From Callaeas wilsoni (lineage: Eukaryota; Chordata; Aves; Passeriformes; Callaeidae), in contig VWPU01014135.1 of NCBI GenBank assembly GCA_013398955.1, forward strand, positions 744,001 through 808,000: 64,000 nucleotides of DNA. The letters run 5' to 3'. This document shows positions 50,926 through 64,000 of this stretch, piece after piece. The notes under the pieces are model-generated. The model did not search any database and was not told where the DNA came from. It saw only the letters and a program-made list of their open reading frames with translations. The stretch's first letter is position 1, and every line of letters starts with the position of its first letter. A program made the translations under genes and the position numbers.

Positions 50926-52499
50926 CCCAGCCAGCTGCAGTTGTGGTGTTGTCCAGTTCTCCCTGGGAAAACATTCCTTGCCCCATGACTGAATACTCAG
51001 TCAAACTAAAAATCAGCATTGAAAGTAGGCAAAACTATTAATACTATAAATAAGGAAGAGCCACATTTCAGCAGAAAAAAGCACAGTGGTTTAGCTGCTG
51101 AGCACTAACAGAAAAACAAGATTATGCAGAGTGTTCCACCAGATCTCACCTGTGCTAAAAGCACTAACTCAGTTCTAAACACCTGTCTGTCTCTGCACTA
51201 CACCGAGGAAATGCAGATTTCTGTGGAACATGTGGGAAAGAACACAATCCCTGTAACTGAGCCATCCCTGCAGTCACTGTCTTCATCTTTGTCACCAGCT
51301 CTGACACCTTTATGATGACAGGAGAGCACTATCCCAGAACCTATGCTTTGTCTTCTCAAAGTCAACCTTTAAAGTTAATCCTTCCTCTGCTTAAAAAAAT
51401 TTTATAAGCCCTACAATTGCAACTTCAGATGTATTTTGTTATCCAATGAGCACGTCCCAGGCATTTATTTTCCTTTCCCAGAAGGAAGTTCCTCAAGTAG
51501 ATAAATAATGTAAACAAATGTTTTAGATGACAGCAAAAAATCAAACTCACCCTTTGTTAATAATCACTGGGTTAAAATAACACCACATTTTTTTTTATTT
51601 CAAGTATATTTACATGACAAAATAGGTCATTTAATTTCATGTACTTAAGTTGAATTGTGATTACAGTGCACTAACTTGTCTTTATCCTTACTATGACATC
51701 CCTAGATCAGTGACAATGGAAAAGTGCTAAGAACACATCACGCAAACAGACAAGGGAGGCTGTCCAGCAGTCAGAAACCAAACTAAGAAAACCTGGCAAT
51801 ATTTAAATACCAAGTCTGAGTTTGCTGATAGACTGCCATGATTGCTCAAGAGGAAATCAAAATCATTATCAGAAAATATTATCTTGGGATTAAACAAGAG
51901 TATCTGTAATAAAAACTTATTTCTCATGCATTTATACAGACTAATGTTTGCGTATTTATGTATGCATATACATATATGTGTATATATGTACTTTAAAAAT
52001 CTGGTATTTGGTTTTAAATCCACAAAAAGAGAAATGGAAGGAAAACAGATTTCATTGTAATGGAGGTCAAACGAGCCATCCTGCATTTATGATCCCTGTG
52101 CGGTATTTCAGGTCAAAAGCTCCAAACTTTGTGCTTCACTTGGAAATGACACAAGCTCCCTGTGCCTCGGTGCGTTTATGAGCCAGAACTTCATGAAGGA
52201 AAACGGCCTGGGCTAGGAAAGGCACACCTGGGGAGCAGGAAGAGAAACAGCAACTGGAGGTTGTCAAAACTGTACCTCCAGCCCCTTTAGCTTCACACAT
52301 GATTGTTGCAGCTTCAAGATTCCATGTTACATCTTTAATTGTGGGCATTTAGCAGACTGCCTCTTATTATTAAGATACTGCTGAATTTTATTGTCAATGT
52401 GGCCACAGGACAAGGCTAATAATTACCAGCACCAGAAGCAGCTTGTGGTTTTATATTACATTGAGGTAAATTACACTGGAATTAGAGTGGATTACTTTT

Positions 52500-52685
52500 A
52501 TCAAATGGGGAATAAGCTGTTAATTAACTCCCTGCTGTAGCAATCTTTTTCTGAGCTTGCAACTGTTATTAGCTCTAGATTAAACTGTTGAATTAATTTC
52601 CCACTTACTTACTATTTCAAGAGTTTTTAATTTACCTGGCAGCAGTTTTAATGGGAAATTGTATTAGTGAGCATAAATTGTTTTT
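52500..52685. promoter_or_regulatory. Candidate intronic regulatory element (homeodomain-type motifs)
   Basis: The palindrome TTAATTAA lies at 52520-52527, followed by GTAGCAATCTTTTTCTGAGC, GATTAAACTGTTGAATTAAT, TTAATTTACCTGGCAGCAG and GTGAGCATAAATTG, with no repeats or long homopolymers. It lies just left of the CA-rich minisatellite. The call is compositional inference only. Confidence 0.25.
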
Positions 52686-52896
52686 GGGAAGGGTAAACAG
52701 TTTGTGATAATGTTTATTAAGTCGTTTTGTTTGAGCAAAAATATAATTGCAGTTTTAATTAGTGCATGGTTGTTGGAGTATTAGGTTTGAGATTACATTA
52801 TGGCATTCTGAAAAAACCCTCATCCAGGTAATCCCAGCATTTATGAGTGAGAGCAAAGGGAAAAGCTGTGTCAACACTGCCCCGACCCAGGGGGTG

Positions 52897-53362
52897 CACA
52901 CAAACACAGAGACACACTCAAACACACACAAACACACACAAACACACACAAACACACTCAAACACAGAGACACACTCAAATTCACACAAACACACACAAA
53001 CACACACATACACACAAACACACACAAACACAGAGACACACTCAAACACACACAAACACACACAAACACACTCAAACACAGAGACACACTCAAATTCACA
53101 CAAACACACACAAACACACACATACACACAAACACACACAAACACAGAAACACACTCAAACACACACAAACACACACAAACACAGAGACACACTCAGACT
53201 CACACAAACACACACAAACACACAAACACAGAGACACACTCAAATTCACACAAACACACACAAACACACAGAAACACAGAGACACACTCCAACTCACACA
53301 CACACAAACACATGAACACACACACACAAACACACTCAAACACACTCAAACACACGCTCACA
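52897..53362. repeat. CA-rich minisatellite with higher-order structure
   Basis: The array is built from CACAAACACA-like units punctuated by CAGAGACACACTCAAA and AATTCACACAAAC blocks. The AATTCACAC marker recurs at about 52979, 53093 and 53243. The first interval is 114 bp, and the following blocks (including a distinctive CATACACACA variant) repeat in the same order, showing a duplicated higher-order unit; the next interval is 150 bp. The alternating purine-pyrimidine content could adopt Z-DNA. Long ORFs in both directions here (THKHTQTHTN or CVCVCVF patterns) are artefacts. Confidence 0.97.
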
Positions 53363-56300
53363 AGGGCCAAGCACGCTCAGAAAGGGGCCCGGTGGTCCCT
53401 GAGCTCCGTTCCCCTGCTCAGTCCCACCGCTGCTCTCCCCACGCACCAGCTCCCCTGTATTGTCCTCTCTGTGATACAAATTCCCTCCTCATTAAGGATT
53501 TGTAGGAACTAGACATGGAAGACACAATCCAGCTCAAAAGAGACCTGGAAGAGGGAAGTTACCTGCATCAACCTGATGCCTTAAGATTTTAGCTTTTATA
53601 TTTTCATGTATTTGTAATCCTGCAACTCTTTAGTGTATAACTCTGAGCTCCATACAGAGTGTGAGCAACTGCTTTTCCCATTTTCGTCACACACAACAAT
53701 TCCTCTCTAGGCCTGAGACTCAAGGACACCTCACTGTGTCAGGCCCCGAGAAATGGAAACAAAAGTGAATTGGGGGGGAGCAAACTGAGAGAATGGGACT
53801 GCACTGCCTGAAGTTGAAATTGGACAGTGAAACTCTGATATGCAAAAGGACAAAACTTATATCTGTCCCAAAAACGTCTGGCTGTGTCCATCCTGGGTGC
53901 AGTCTCTGCGAGACTCCTGCACTGCCCAAGGTGCGCCCTGGGAAGGCCTTTCCATAAATCCCTGCCCTTTATCCTCTCACTCTGCCCAGCCTCTGCTCCA
54001 GGGCAGCCTCTCCAAGGCATCAAACCCGCAGCCCCATCTCCAGGTGCTGAACTGTGCAGCCCACAGGCTGAAAAGAACATCTTCTGATAATGTTTGGGGC
54101 TGGAAAACCACGGTCTAGCAACAGATATGGGTGTAAGCAACTCCATGACAGCCTAAAACCAGCCGTAAACGCACAACCCAATTAACATTTGTTCTTGGGG
54201 TTTGTTTCCCTCCATCAGCACTTTTTTCCTGTACTGCGTTCGAGGTGTGGTCAATGTTAGAAACTACTAAATGTTCTTCAAAAACTCTGTAATATGCCTT
54301 TTTAAAATCCAAACTAACATAAAAATGTTCAACTGAAGTTTATTCAATTAATTTTGGTTCTCAATTTATAAAGATTTTACTATTCATGCAAAGGAAAATG
54401 AGAATTAAGATGCAATGTGCTGACATGGAGTGGAGTTTTACAGCCTTTTTAATACAGATGTAATTTTAAAAATAATAGGTTTAAAATAGTAAAAAACCAA
54501 AAACTAATAGTTTTGCTAAATTACCTTTTTATTACATGGTTTCAATTAGCATTCCCTCATCCTCCCACCCAACATGCAGATTGTTCTCTCATTGCTCTGA
54601 AGGAAATTATGAGATGATAGAAGTATAGAAGATACTTCAACCAAATGTTAGAGCCTCAATTGAAAACACAAGTACACAGCATTCCCAGAATGATTTGTTG
54701 CAGCAAATTCTATTAAAGTTAACAGTTCTTAAAGATGTGTATAACTTATGGAGCATGGTTCTTGCATATGGTAACAGATTATCCTACTAAACTCATCGGT
54801 TATTACATTTAATATGCACTGTACTAAAAATTACAAACAATAAAATGCTTTCATCCTGACTGTGGTTTTTCATGTCTTTGAAGCCACCAGAAAGCTGAGG
54901 TGGTTTTAGTTAAGGTATTACTCTATGGCATGAGGAAAATGTTATACTACAGGTGCAGGGAAGATTTAATCCACATGTTGTGAGGTTTCTTATGGATATA
55001 AACAGTGGATTAATCCTTGGGTCCCTTCACTTCTGACTCTCCCAGTCAGAAGAAAAATGGCCTCATTCTGAAATTGTATGGTTCCCTGTGTTGTCAACAC
55101 CTTTTATTTCATCTGCAGAAGGTTCTGTGAGACAGAGCCCAACTGATCATCATTTCATCATCATTTGTAACACTAAAGATCACAAAATGGATAAGAATAT
55201 CCATATTGAGAGAAGGAACAGAGGTCACTGCTGCAGACATAAATGAGCCCAGCCCCATAAAACCCACACAGCCCTTCCTGCAGGACTGTGCCACCAGTGA
55301 CCAACAGCGAGACTGAGCTCAGGCAGCTCAGGTAACTGAACAGTGTCACAGAGAAGACACTCAAACCCTGTTCAAGAATGCTTTAAACACCTGAAATCAA
55401 ATTGCAAGGTGTTCCACTAAGACCAAATTTAATACCTACTTGAGAACATAAAGTATTAATTCTCTTCCCTGATTTAATGAGCACAGCTTTTAATGCTCGA
55501 GGTTCCATAGCTAAAGTTCACATTTGGAAACTCCAAATATCTTCTCAATACCTTTTTTAATTATCCTCCTCTTAAGGCATAAATATTTTACCCATACAAA
55601 ATCAATTTTATTTCCAGAAGGACTGTAATACAAGGACACTGATATATAAAACTATAGGGCCTAAGATTTCCGCAAAGAAATCTTTTTGTCACTTCCTATT
55701 CTATGTTCTGAAATAGGAAAGGACACTTATGGTAAAGAATGCTCAGAAAAAGGGAGCCTGTGACCACCATAGTGCAGGACTAGAACCCATTTCCAAACCC
55801 ACCTTACCAAGAGATTCAATCCATGTAACTTTTAAACATCTCTGTTGGTTTTTTTTGAAGGAAAGAGAGTAACCTAATTAGAGCAAATACCTGAAAGATT
55901 TCTTTGGAGCATTTCCTATTTATCTATCAGCAACATGCACCATTTGTACTATCTTCGTATCTTATACTCCATGATGGCATTCCCTAAAAAGGGTATTTGT
56001 CAAATATAAACCTGTCAGGCTACAGTAGATCTGTGTTAAGATTAGCTCTCTATTCCACACCAGATTCATCGACCTGAATCTGCCTGACATTACTACAGGA
56101 CAGAAGTTAAGAACACGAGCAGGTTCAATCACTCTGTCCGGAATACAAAACCAGAGATGTCAGATGAAAAAGTTTTCATTTCTTTTTTTTTAAAACCTCA
56201 TAGAATAGAAATCTGTTGAGAGATTTATGTGAATCTATAAAACTCAATTTGATATGATGCTTTTTAGGTATGTACAAACACACACAAATCAATGGAAATC

Positions 56301-56869
56301 AGCACAAATCTTCCTACTAAGTCGGACACCAATTTTATAGTTGTGATTCTTATGTCTAAAACCAGAAAACTTTAGACAGATGTATGAAACACGAGCTGAA
56401 CACACCTTAGAACCAGAGCTACAAGCAGCCATTCATTCACATGAGATAGAAATAGCAGTAAACACCTTGGATTTGAGGAGTCCTGAGCTTTGCAAACTTA
56501 ATCTGTGTTTCAGCAGGAGAAAACTCAAAGTTCTTAAATCTCGAAAAAAAAGAACTCTATTAAAAGCACATATATGCTGCTAAAATTGAATTTAACAATA
56601 TTGAGAAGCTGGGAAGAAAGGGACCGCTAACGGTATAAAAATGTTTAAAGAGGGTAACAAGAACCAGAGGTTCAAACGTTGTCAGCACGTTCACCCACGT
56701 ACACAAGTCCTGCGTGTGCCACACGCTCTCCCCGTGAATCAGGACTGTCTCAGGTGGAGTTTTGGGCTCAGGGAGAGGATGCACCCAAGGACACGCTCTC
56801 TGAGGAGCTGCAGGAGAGTTCCCCCCCTCTCCAGGACGGCTGGGGACGGGCACAGCCAGGAAGGGCTCC

Positions 56870-56943
56870 CGTGACAGGCGGTGACAGCGCGGAGCCAGCG
56901 CGCCGCGGCTCGCGCGAGCCCTGGTGCGTCTGAGGCAGGTACG
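56870..56943. other. Isolated dense CpG cluster
   Basis: About 13 CpG dinucleotides occur in 75 bp, centred on GCGCGCCGCGGCTCGCGCGA, inside otherwise AT-rich intron. It contains the 10-bp palindrome CTCGCGCGAG at 56909-56918. On the + strand it ends with a donor-like GAGGCAG|GTACGC at about 56938. Such CpG retention suggests an unmethylated element, for example a minor promoter or enhancer. It could also be a GC-rich chance patch. Confidence 0.5.
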
Positions 56944-59900
56944 CTGTAAAATTTCAATGATGCCTTTAAATTCTAATGGTTTCAAGCTGCTGTAAACTTC
57001 TGCAGCCATCAAAAATAATCTGTCATGGGACTAAGGGGTATGAACATCATGTCAGAGCCACTCTGCTGTTAGATTTATTGGAGGGTAAAGCATGTCATTT
57101 ATGCATCAACTCACAGGAGAAAAAAGCAATCCCTATGAAGTCAATCTAATAATAGACTGGAAAGCAATGATTACTGTTTCATGTGCAGCAGCTATTTGTA
57201 GCAGAAGTTGGCCTAATTCAGCAGGCCTTGCCTGTCAGAGCTCTGGGATTAGCAAGTGTTTAGATGAAAATCTATCGGGGAACATCAAGAAATGGTTTAA
57301 TGAAGAACAAAAGTCTTCATTGTTACATTTAATATTTGCTGAAACTTTTCCATTTGCACCACTACATTTCTAAAAAGCTTACTGGAAGTGACATCCCAAA
57401 TAGAATACAAATGTTGAGGAACTGCAACTTCAATTAATCCACCACATTTCTCTGCAATTTCACTGCAAAAATCTGCTCTCACTCTTCTCCTGTAGGCGTA
57501 ATGCCCTGAAATTGAGTGCAAGATTTTTAAAGACATGACTAATAATCATGGCCTCACTGTACTACACACATTTTCCACCATCTAAATATTTCATATCTAT
57601 TGACTAATCAAGCTCGTCAGTCCCCACACGGCATAATCCAACTGCTGGCATCATTTTGGAGGAGTGGAAGCAGGATGACAGACAGCTGCCTGTCAGAACC
57701 CAAACACACAGGAATGGCACCATGGGAACAGGGCACCAGAAGATGCCAAGTGAGTCCCCACACCATCCCCATGCCAGGAGCCAGCCACCTGGGAGTGCCT
57801 TAAACATCCTCACTTTTTGAAAGTATTTTAAAAAAAAAAAATCTCAAATCCCTTAATTAGGTTCAAGTTCTAATGTTAACTAACCCTGGGGAAGAGGATG
57901 CTTTTCATCTTCTTTCATCCATTAAGTAAAATTAAAACTAACCCAGAGAAGATATTTCAATTCCCTTTCACTTAGAGACACTGTTCATCATAGAACACAA
58001 TGAATGTCTGGAACTGCGAAACCAAGATATTCCTATCTAAAGGAAAAATCAGGAGTTAATCTGATTAATACATACATTGCATAGCTAAGTCTCTCCAATG
58101 AAATTCCCAGCAAAGAAGGAAAAAGAAATAGAGAAAATAAGACACTCCAGTGTACTTCCATGCAGGAGTTCCCTCCACGAAGGAGACACTGAGGGAACAT
58201 TCAGCCACAGCACAGGTTCACTCCCTCCACCTGAACATGACCCAACCAGCAGCGAAGCACCTGCAGCTCTTGGTACTTCCCCTAAATGTGCAGAAATGGG
58301 CAAACACAGACTGCTCCACTGAAGGAAATACTGACATGGTTACAAGTCTGGACTGGCAAAATCAGTGTCAGCCTACTCTATCTCATCAATTTAACTCATC
58401 AACCTTCAGAGTCACAGTTAAACCAAGATCAACCAACACTGGATTCACTCTTCACTTCAGAAAGTTTCATTTTTAATCCGAGATTTAATATAAAAACCAA
58501 GTTATTATATTTTATTCCAAATGCTTGATGAAATTAATCTTGTTAACTCCTTTTAGACACAAAAACCCAATTTCTTTTATTTTCTATTGTAAAATAAACA
58601 CACATAAAGTTGAAAAAAAGATGAGACTGAAACAGTTCAGAGTTTCTTGAGCACATTTTAAAAGGCATGGCTATGGATGCTTTGTATTTGTGAAAAATCA
58701 TTTCACCACTATATTTAACTGCTCCCCCAATCACAACTGAATGGCATCCCAGAAAAACCACTGCAAAATTTCCATTTATAACTTCACAGATATGTAAGAC
58801 CAGAATTTGATGATGCAGATGATGCGAGTATTGCAGTTGTATTACTGGCTATCACCTAGCAAAAATACATGAGTGATAACATTAGATATTACAGTTCACC
58901 CATTATTTGGAGACCAATGTGATTTTCTTGAGCGGTAGACCAGGAAAACAGAAAATTCTGGTAGCTCACTACCAAGCCCAGCTAGTTCCTCAATTAACAC
59001 AGTGCCTAATCATCTTAGCCTTGAATACTACGCAGGTAGCAAATCCCAAAACTAAGCCATATTTAACTGTCTCCTAAACTATTTTGATCTCAGTATCATT
59101 TTCAGTGTATCGGCACAGAGGCTCTACAGGGATATCACACAAATACAGCTTCAGACCAATGCTGCTCCAGAGATCAGAATCTGAACATCTCTCTGACCAT
59201 TCCTCCTCAAATTCCTGTTCCCTGGCAGACAACCTTTGTATCTCGAGAGCTTTGTTGAACTTTCAGGGATGAGATTTATCTCTCATCCCAACCTTTCCCA
59301 ATCCTCTTTTTGCAGGTGGCACAGACAGGGCTGACTTGAGCACAGGAAACCCAACCAAAGCAACCCCGGGATTTATTGCTTCCTATTTCTATCTCTTTTG
59401 TATCACTCCTTCTCTTTATTGCCTGGAAATAAACACTAACTTGAAAGGAAAAGAAAAATGGTCATGGAGCAGCTTCTAGGATGGCTCTGCTTTTCCAATC
59501 AGGAGCTGGGTGCAGAGGATTTTGGAGTGGGCCACGGTATGGGAATGGCTCAGCTAATTGAGGCCAACCTCAAGGTCAACACAAATTGTGGTGTAGACAT
59601 AAAAGTCAAGGGCAAAAAAATAAAAAAGGAAAGGCAGAGTAATATGATGCAAAGAAAAATGGAGATCAGGAGAGACACAACAGAAAGGGAAGGATGTGTC
59701 CATATCAATGGGCAAAAAAACTCTTCCCAGGATATTTTCCTGAGTGCAATCTACAGTGAAAACTTCCCATCAATGAACACAAATTCTCAACAGGATTAGG
59801 ACTCATGCTTAGCTAATGTAGATTGATAAGCTACTCTGAAGAAATATTATCTGTAATTAAAATTTGTAATGAACCAGTTCCAAAACAGGAAGGCCAAAAC

Positions 59901-62029
59901 AATTCATGGTGCATTTCCTTGACATTTAATAGGTTTAAATAAGAAATTCCACTGACGAGTTTTCAACAATCTAACCCAGCTCTAAACACAAAATACCCTT
60001 CTGAAGCTTTGCCCTGACTAATCTAATGAATTTCAGGAAAAAAACTTGAGATCAATATATCCATATATTACACAGGACTCCACAGGACAAGGGAAGTACT
60101 AAACCAGCTAGGAGCAGAGCTCTCTGAATTGCCACTATGAGATGGCAAAGCTTTCTGGGTCAGCTGAATTTGAATAATAGGGTGTTCTTAGCCCAAATAA
60201 CCTATTGACTTCCATAACTAACAAAATGGAGAGGCTCTTTCAAGTGCCTCCTAGATTTAGCAGCTGTTGCTCTGACACTGTCAGCAACGCATCCATCTTA
60301 ATCGCAGTATGAGCCTTTCAACTTCCCTTTCTTTTTCCTTCCTTCCACCCATCAGCTCCAAGCCCTGTGTGACCAGGAGTTCACGCAATCTCCCTGGCCT
60401 CTCCTGCACGATGCCTCTTTGTTTTACCATCTGATACATGTACTTCTACCCATTTTTGTCCTGCACATATAGGAAGCCTATATTGGGATGCCTATGGGAG
60501 GTGCCTTCAGGCTGTTTCTGCTCTGCTATTCTGAAGCACTCTGCTGTAGCAACTCCCCTGTAACTTGCCTTGCCCATCACCACAGGCATTTTACTTTTTA
60601 TCCTCATTATTCTTTTTGATTTTTCTTTGCTTGAAATGAAAGACTCCATATGTTTTGCTCTTCTTTTATTGGAAGATGTTAATGCTGTGTACCAGAGGGC
60701 ACAGTCAGATGAGGGATTGCCATTTGGACAGAATTATACATCCAATTACTGCCTAGGGTATATCACCTGTATGAGTGCTTTGAGCAGATCTCAGCTCTGT
60801 TTCTGCCAGAATTGAAGGCAGTATTTTACTGCTGGAAAACAATATTCAGTGCTTTCCAAAGGAGTATTTTTTCTGTCAAAGTCATTCAAATTAACTAGTA
60901 CTTAATGGCTTACAATTCACTGCAGATATAGTTCTAGTTCTTAAAAATGTGACCCATCTGAATTGTAAGTGCTTTTAAAACAAGAGCTCAGCCATATGCA
61001 CTTTTAGTTAATTTTAAACCATATTCAAACTCTCCTCCTCATTTGATTTCTCATCTGAAAAAGTGAACTATTACTTTAAATGTATAGATCGTAACAGATC
61101 GAGAGTGCCTTAGAAAGAGACTAGTCCTGTTTCAACAGCAAGGCATGAGAAGGCTGCACATCTGAAACAGCTTTGGTGTACTGGGTAATTCACATTCACT
61201 GAGTGGATTAGCTGAAATAAGCATAATAAATGAAAGAGAATAAAATAAAAAACAATTTCACACTAAGGGAAGGCTTGACTTATAGGAAGTGGCAGCTCTG
61301 ACGGCCCAAGGCATAGAATTAGTTTTGCCACTCGATAATTTGACTGATTCACTCGAGTGGCCAGAAAAGGACATTTTCTGCCTGATTTCAGTGTAATCAA
61401 GTCACCTGCTCTGTGACTGCCAGGGCCAAGCCAAGTGCACCCGCAGCTCCAGGACTGGGCTCCCTGCTCGTGTGAGATGCAGCTACAGCTGCACATTCAC
61501 CCTTTTTTCCTGGGAAACCATGCAACCACCATGAAAATAACCTGTTCCATTCACTCCCTTATTTACAGAGAGCTTGGGGCTACTGCTGGGATGTTCTCTC
61601 AGTTCTGCTGCATATCCCAGCAAAGAGCCTGTGCTTTGCTTCTCTATTAACAAAGGAGGTGACAGAAGCAAAGACAGAAAACAAAGTCATTCCAAGAGCC
61701 TAGAAATATGTATGACATTTTTTCTTAATTAGGAATGATTATGAAATTCTTTATAAACAATTACAGCAGATTTTACATTAAAATTAGGAAACATCCATTC
61801 AATATAATTTTCCTCCTCACACATCCTATATAAAAAGACTGTAATATACAGGCAGAAATTTGGGAGCACATTTAAACAACTTGCATGACATGATATCAGT
61901 TTTAGTCCTGCTTTGCTGAACTGGTAAATGTAATATATGTGCTCATCTTTAAGCACATGCCCAGTTTCACTGGTTATTATTTACAGCTAACCTTTCAGGG
62001 TAATGACGGTATACTGCACGTCAAAGGAA

Positions 62030-62290
62030 CCAAATTTTATACTGCTATTGAAGAGAGTATTTTCTTCCTTTTATGCAAATATTAGATTGAGACTGCCCCA
62101 GTCAGGATAGATAATCCACTTAGAAATATTATCATTATTAAAGCACATCCAATCAATATGCAAATGAAAAAAAACAGTAATCAAGCATTTTATTTTTTAT
62201 AATTGTTCAACAGTAAAAACAAAGATGTAATGTGCATCAAAATGATTTAACATTTTACAACCAATTTTCTACTTGACATATGTTAGTGCA
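62030..62290. promoter_or_regulatory. Candidate intronic regulatory element with two octamer sites
   Basis: Perfect POU-octamer motifs ATGCAAAT occur at 62073-62080 and 62158-62165. The second is directly preceded by CCAATCAAT (62149-62157, a PBX/CCAAT-like block). AGATAATCCACTT (GATA/OTX-like) lies between them, and GAGAGTATTTTC and AATGTGCATCAAAATG flank them. Two identical octamers within 90 bp of repeat-free sequence are more than expected by chance, but activity is unproven. Confidence 0.3.
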
Positions 62291-64000
62291 TGATTCATCT
62301 ACGTTTTTCAGAATCGAAGTCCATGATCTGGCAAACTAATTCTGTTAATAAAATGAAAAGGTGACCTTGCTTAATTTAATAAGTCTGTGTAGAAATACTC
62401 TTTCAACATGTTAAAGAATTACAAAAAGGTTATCATAGCTTGCTTTCATGGGAGAGTACTCTACCTTTTCCAGCTCATTTCTCAGGCTTTTACTGTAATT
62501 CATTAGATTACATAAAAACAATGTAGATCATTATATTTTAATAAAGGCTTTCCTTTCCTAATAAAATGTCTGTCATTTATATTCAGACATGTATTATATA
62601 AAATGCTTCTCTTTCTGAAGTACAGCTTTTCATATTCAAGTCACAGGAGGTTGGTAGCCGGAGGAATTTCTATTTTTTTTTTTACAAAGTATTTTCAGCA
62701 TGAATTTGGTTTCTAGATTGAATCCTCCAGAACTGCAGCCCTACATTTATCTTTCAAACAGGTACAATCCAGGACCAGCAACACCAGTTGCCACCAGCAA
62801 ACCAAGAGGCCCCTCTGTTCAGCAGAGGATGGTGCAGAATTCTCCACTCAAAAAGTCTGCTTCTTTTGCTTTACACCAATTAATGTTCACTGTGATAAAA
62901 TAGTTCATACAACACAAATACATTTCCAGTGAAATCCTGCTACGGTCCCAAGCACTTAATGAGAGTGATCAGGCAATGAAATCTATTTCAGTTATTCTTG
63001 CTTCCAAACAAAAACGTGCATCTCTTCAGACTGCTCGGGAAGAGACGTTTCCTGTTCATCACAAATCCTGACTTGCTGCCAGCCCTTGGCATCACATTTT
63101 ACTGCTTGGGAAGGGCTGAGAGAAGAGCACATTGTTCTTGTGCAGGAGCAGACACCACCCCAGCCAAGGTGTGATCCTGGGATCAGGCACTGACTGCATT
63201 TGCGATTTTGCAGAAGAATCCTTACAGAACCTGTTCTCCAAAACTCTGTGGGAAGTAGCAAAACACTCCTGTTTAAGACACCAAGTAATCCAAGACAATC
63301 AACGGGATTTTTGTTTGCCTGATCTTAAATCACACTGAAGCACTTCCCTCAGGTAGGACTCCAGGACTGCAGGACGAGGACCAGAGCACAAGAGCACTTA
63401 AATCACAATGAAAGTATCAATACCTGACCAAAACTATGGAACTACCTGGATTCAAGTACACTTCATGCTTATTTTTTAATCCCGTGAGACTTGTTCTCTT
63501 ATTTTCCCTGCATAACTTGCACCAGCATTGTTATACCAAGAATTTTGCCAAAATACAGCTTTATAAAGCTTTCCTTTAGGAAACCACACTACTCCAATCT
63601 AATGCAGATCTGAATGCTGCATTTCAAGAGAACATTATTTATGTAAACACAGCAGCCTTTAGCATTGCAAGTAGATGATGGATCAGTATTTTTCTGCAAC
63701 CAAAGGTGTATTATCCTTCCAGTTAAAATGGTACCTATTTAGTTTTAGGTCGCAGAAATAAGAATTTAAATGTGTGTAGATAATTTGAGTTTAACAAGTC
63801 TTTGAAATACTGCTGGATACACAAAATGCAGTCAGTGTGGGAATCTTACACAAACACTCTTGAGCCATTTTAAATACACTTGTTCATGATGCTGGTAACT
63901 CTTTGTTCAACTTTATCAAAGTTATTGTAAAGGAAAATAAAACCTAACAAAACCTATTCAATTACAATAGTGTTAGAGCCAGAGCAGTCCTCCAGAAAAC

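Larger units (their letters stand above)
30588..64000 (-). other. DACH2: DACH2 upstream intron (partial, at least 33.4 kb)
   Basis: Everything from the acceptor at 30589-30588 to the right edge appears to be one intron, because I recognise no exon for the preceding DACHbox-N part (expected residues around GAIQPGVNRCKL or RPGRPPKR). The content is mainly AT-rich unique sequence. Listed separately are two CR1 fragments, three simple or minisatellite arrays, an ambiguous base, a CpG cluster and candidate regulatory stretches. GC-rich patches without genes occur at about 33800-34720, 39720-40110, 53380-54080 and 57640-57790. A small exon escaping visual search cannot be excluded. Confidence 0.7.

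Noticed and set aside
52755..53512. Long open frames on both strands (THKHTQ-type and CVCVCVF-type)
   Set aside because: These are products of the CA-rich minisatellite, which lacks stop codons in several frames.
59458..59799. 113-codon plus-strand open frame starting with ATG
   Set aside because: The composition looks like chance translation, with no known motif, promoter or poly(A) context. It runs antisense to the DACH2 intron.

Overview
This looks like a window of bird nuclear DNA from inside one large gene, DACH2 (dachshund family transcription cofactor 2), transcribed right to left on the minus strand. Three coding exons are supported: 30456-30587, 4526-4681 and 1627-1799. They have correct splice sites, join in one frame, and together encode about 153 residues of the linker between the conserved N-terminal Ski/Sno/Dac (DACHbox-N) domain and the C-terminal coiled-coil DACHbox-C domain. 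Neither domain is in the window. The N-terminal exons must lie beyond 64000 and the C-terminal exons before position 1. The paralogue call (DACH2, not DACH1) rests on motifs such as MAEAMKLQKMKLMAMN and SESSWDKDK, which fit remembered DACH2 and differ from remembered DACH1. A bird source is inferred from four CR1 LINE fragments with bird-type 3' ends, the scarcity of other interspersed repeats, and huge introns. Other sauropsids are not strictly excluded.

Layout from left to right. 1-1626 is intron downstream of the third exon and holds a diverged 89-bp tandem duplication. The third exon is followed (in + coordinates) by a 2.7-kb intron, the second exon, and then a 25.8-kb intron. That large intron carries a MIR-like SINE remnant, a nearly perfect ~1-kb (GGGAAA)n array at 15.5-16.5 kb, two CR1 remnants, and a duplicated 58-bp segment. 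After the first exon, the remaining 33.4 kb is upstream intron. It carries two more CR1 fragments, a TA/CA microsatellite at 44.1 kb, a higher-order CA-rich minisatellite at 52.9-53.4 kb, a very dense CpG cluster at 56.87-56.94 kb, and one ambiguous base at 42060. Several AT-rich stretches with clustered homeodomain, forkhead or octamer motifs look like candidate intronic enhancers, but this cannot be proved from one sequence.

No second protein-coding gene, tRNA, rRNA, CRISPR array or intact mobile element was recognised. The long open frames at 15.2-16.7 kb and 52.8-53.5 kb are translations of tandem repeats. The most noteworthy points are the hexamer array, the symmetric cassette structure of the two linker exons, the isolated CpG cluster, and a weak protein-like open stretch on the minus strand at 31.9-32.4 kb that I could not assign.
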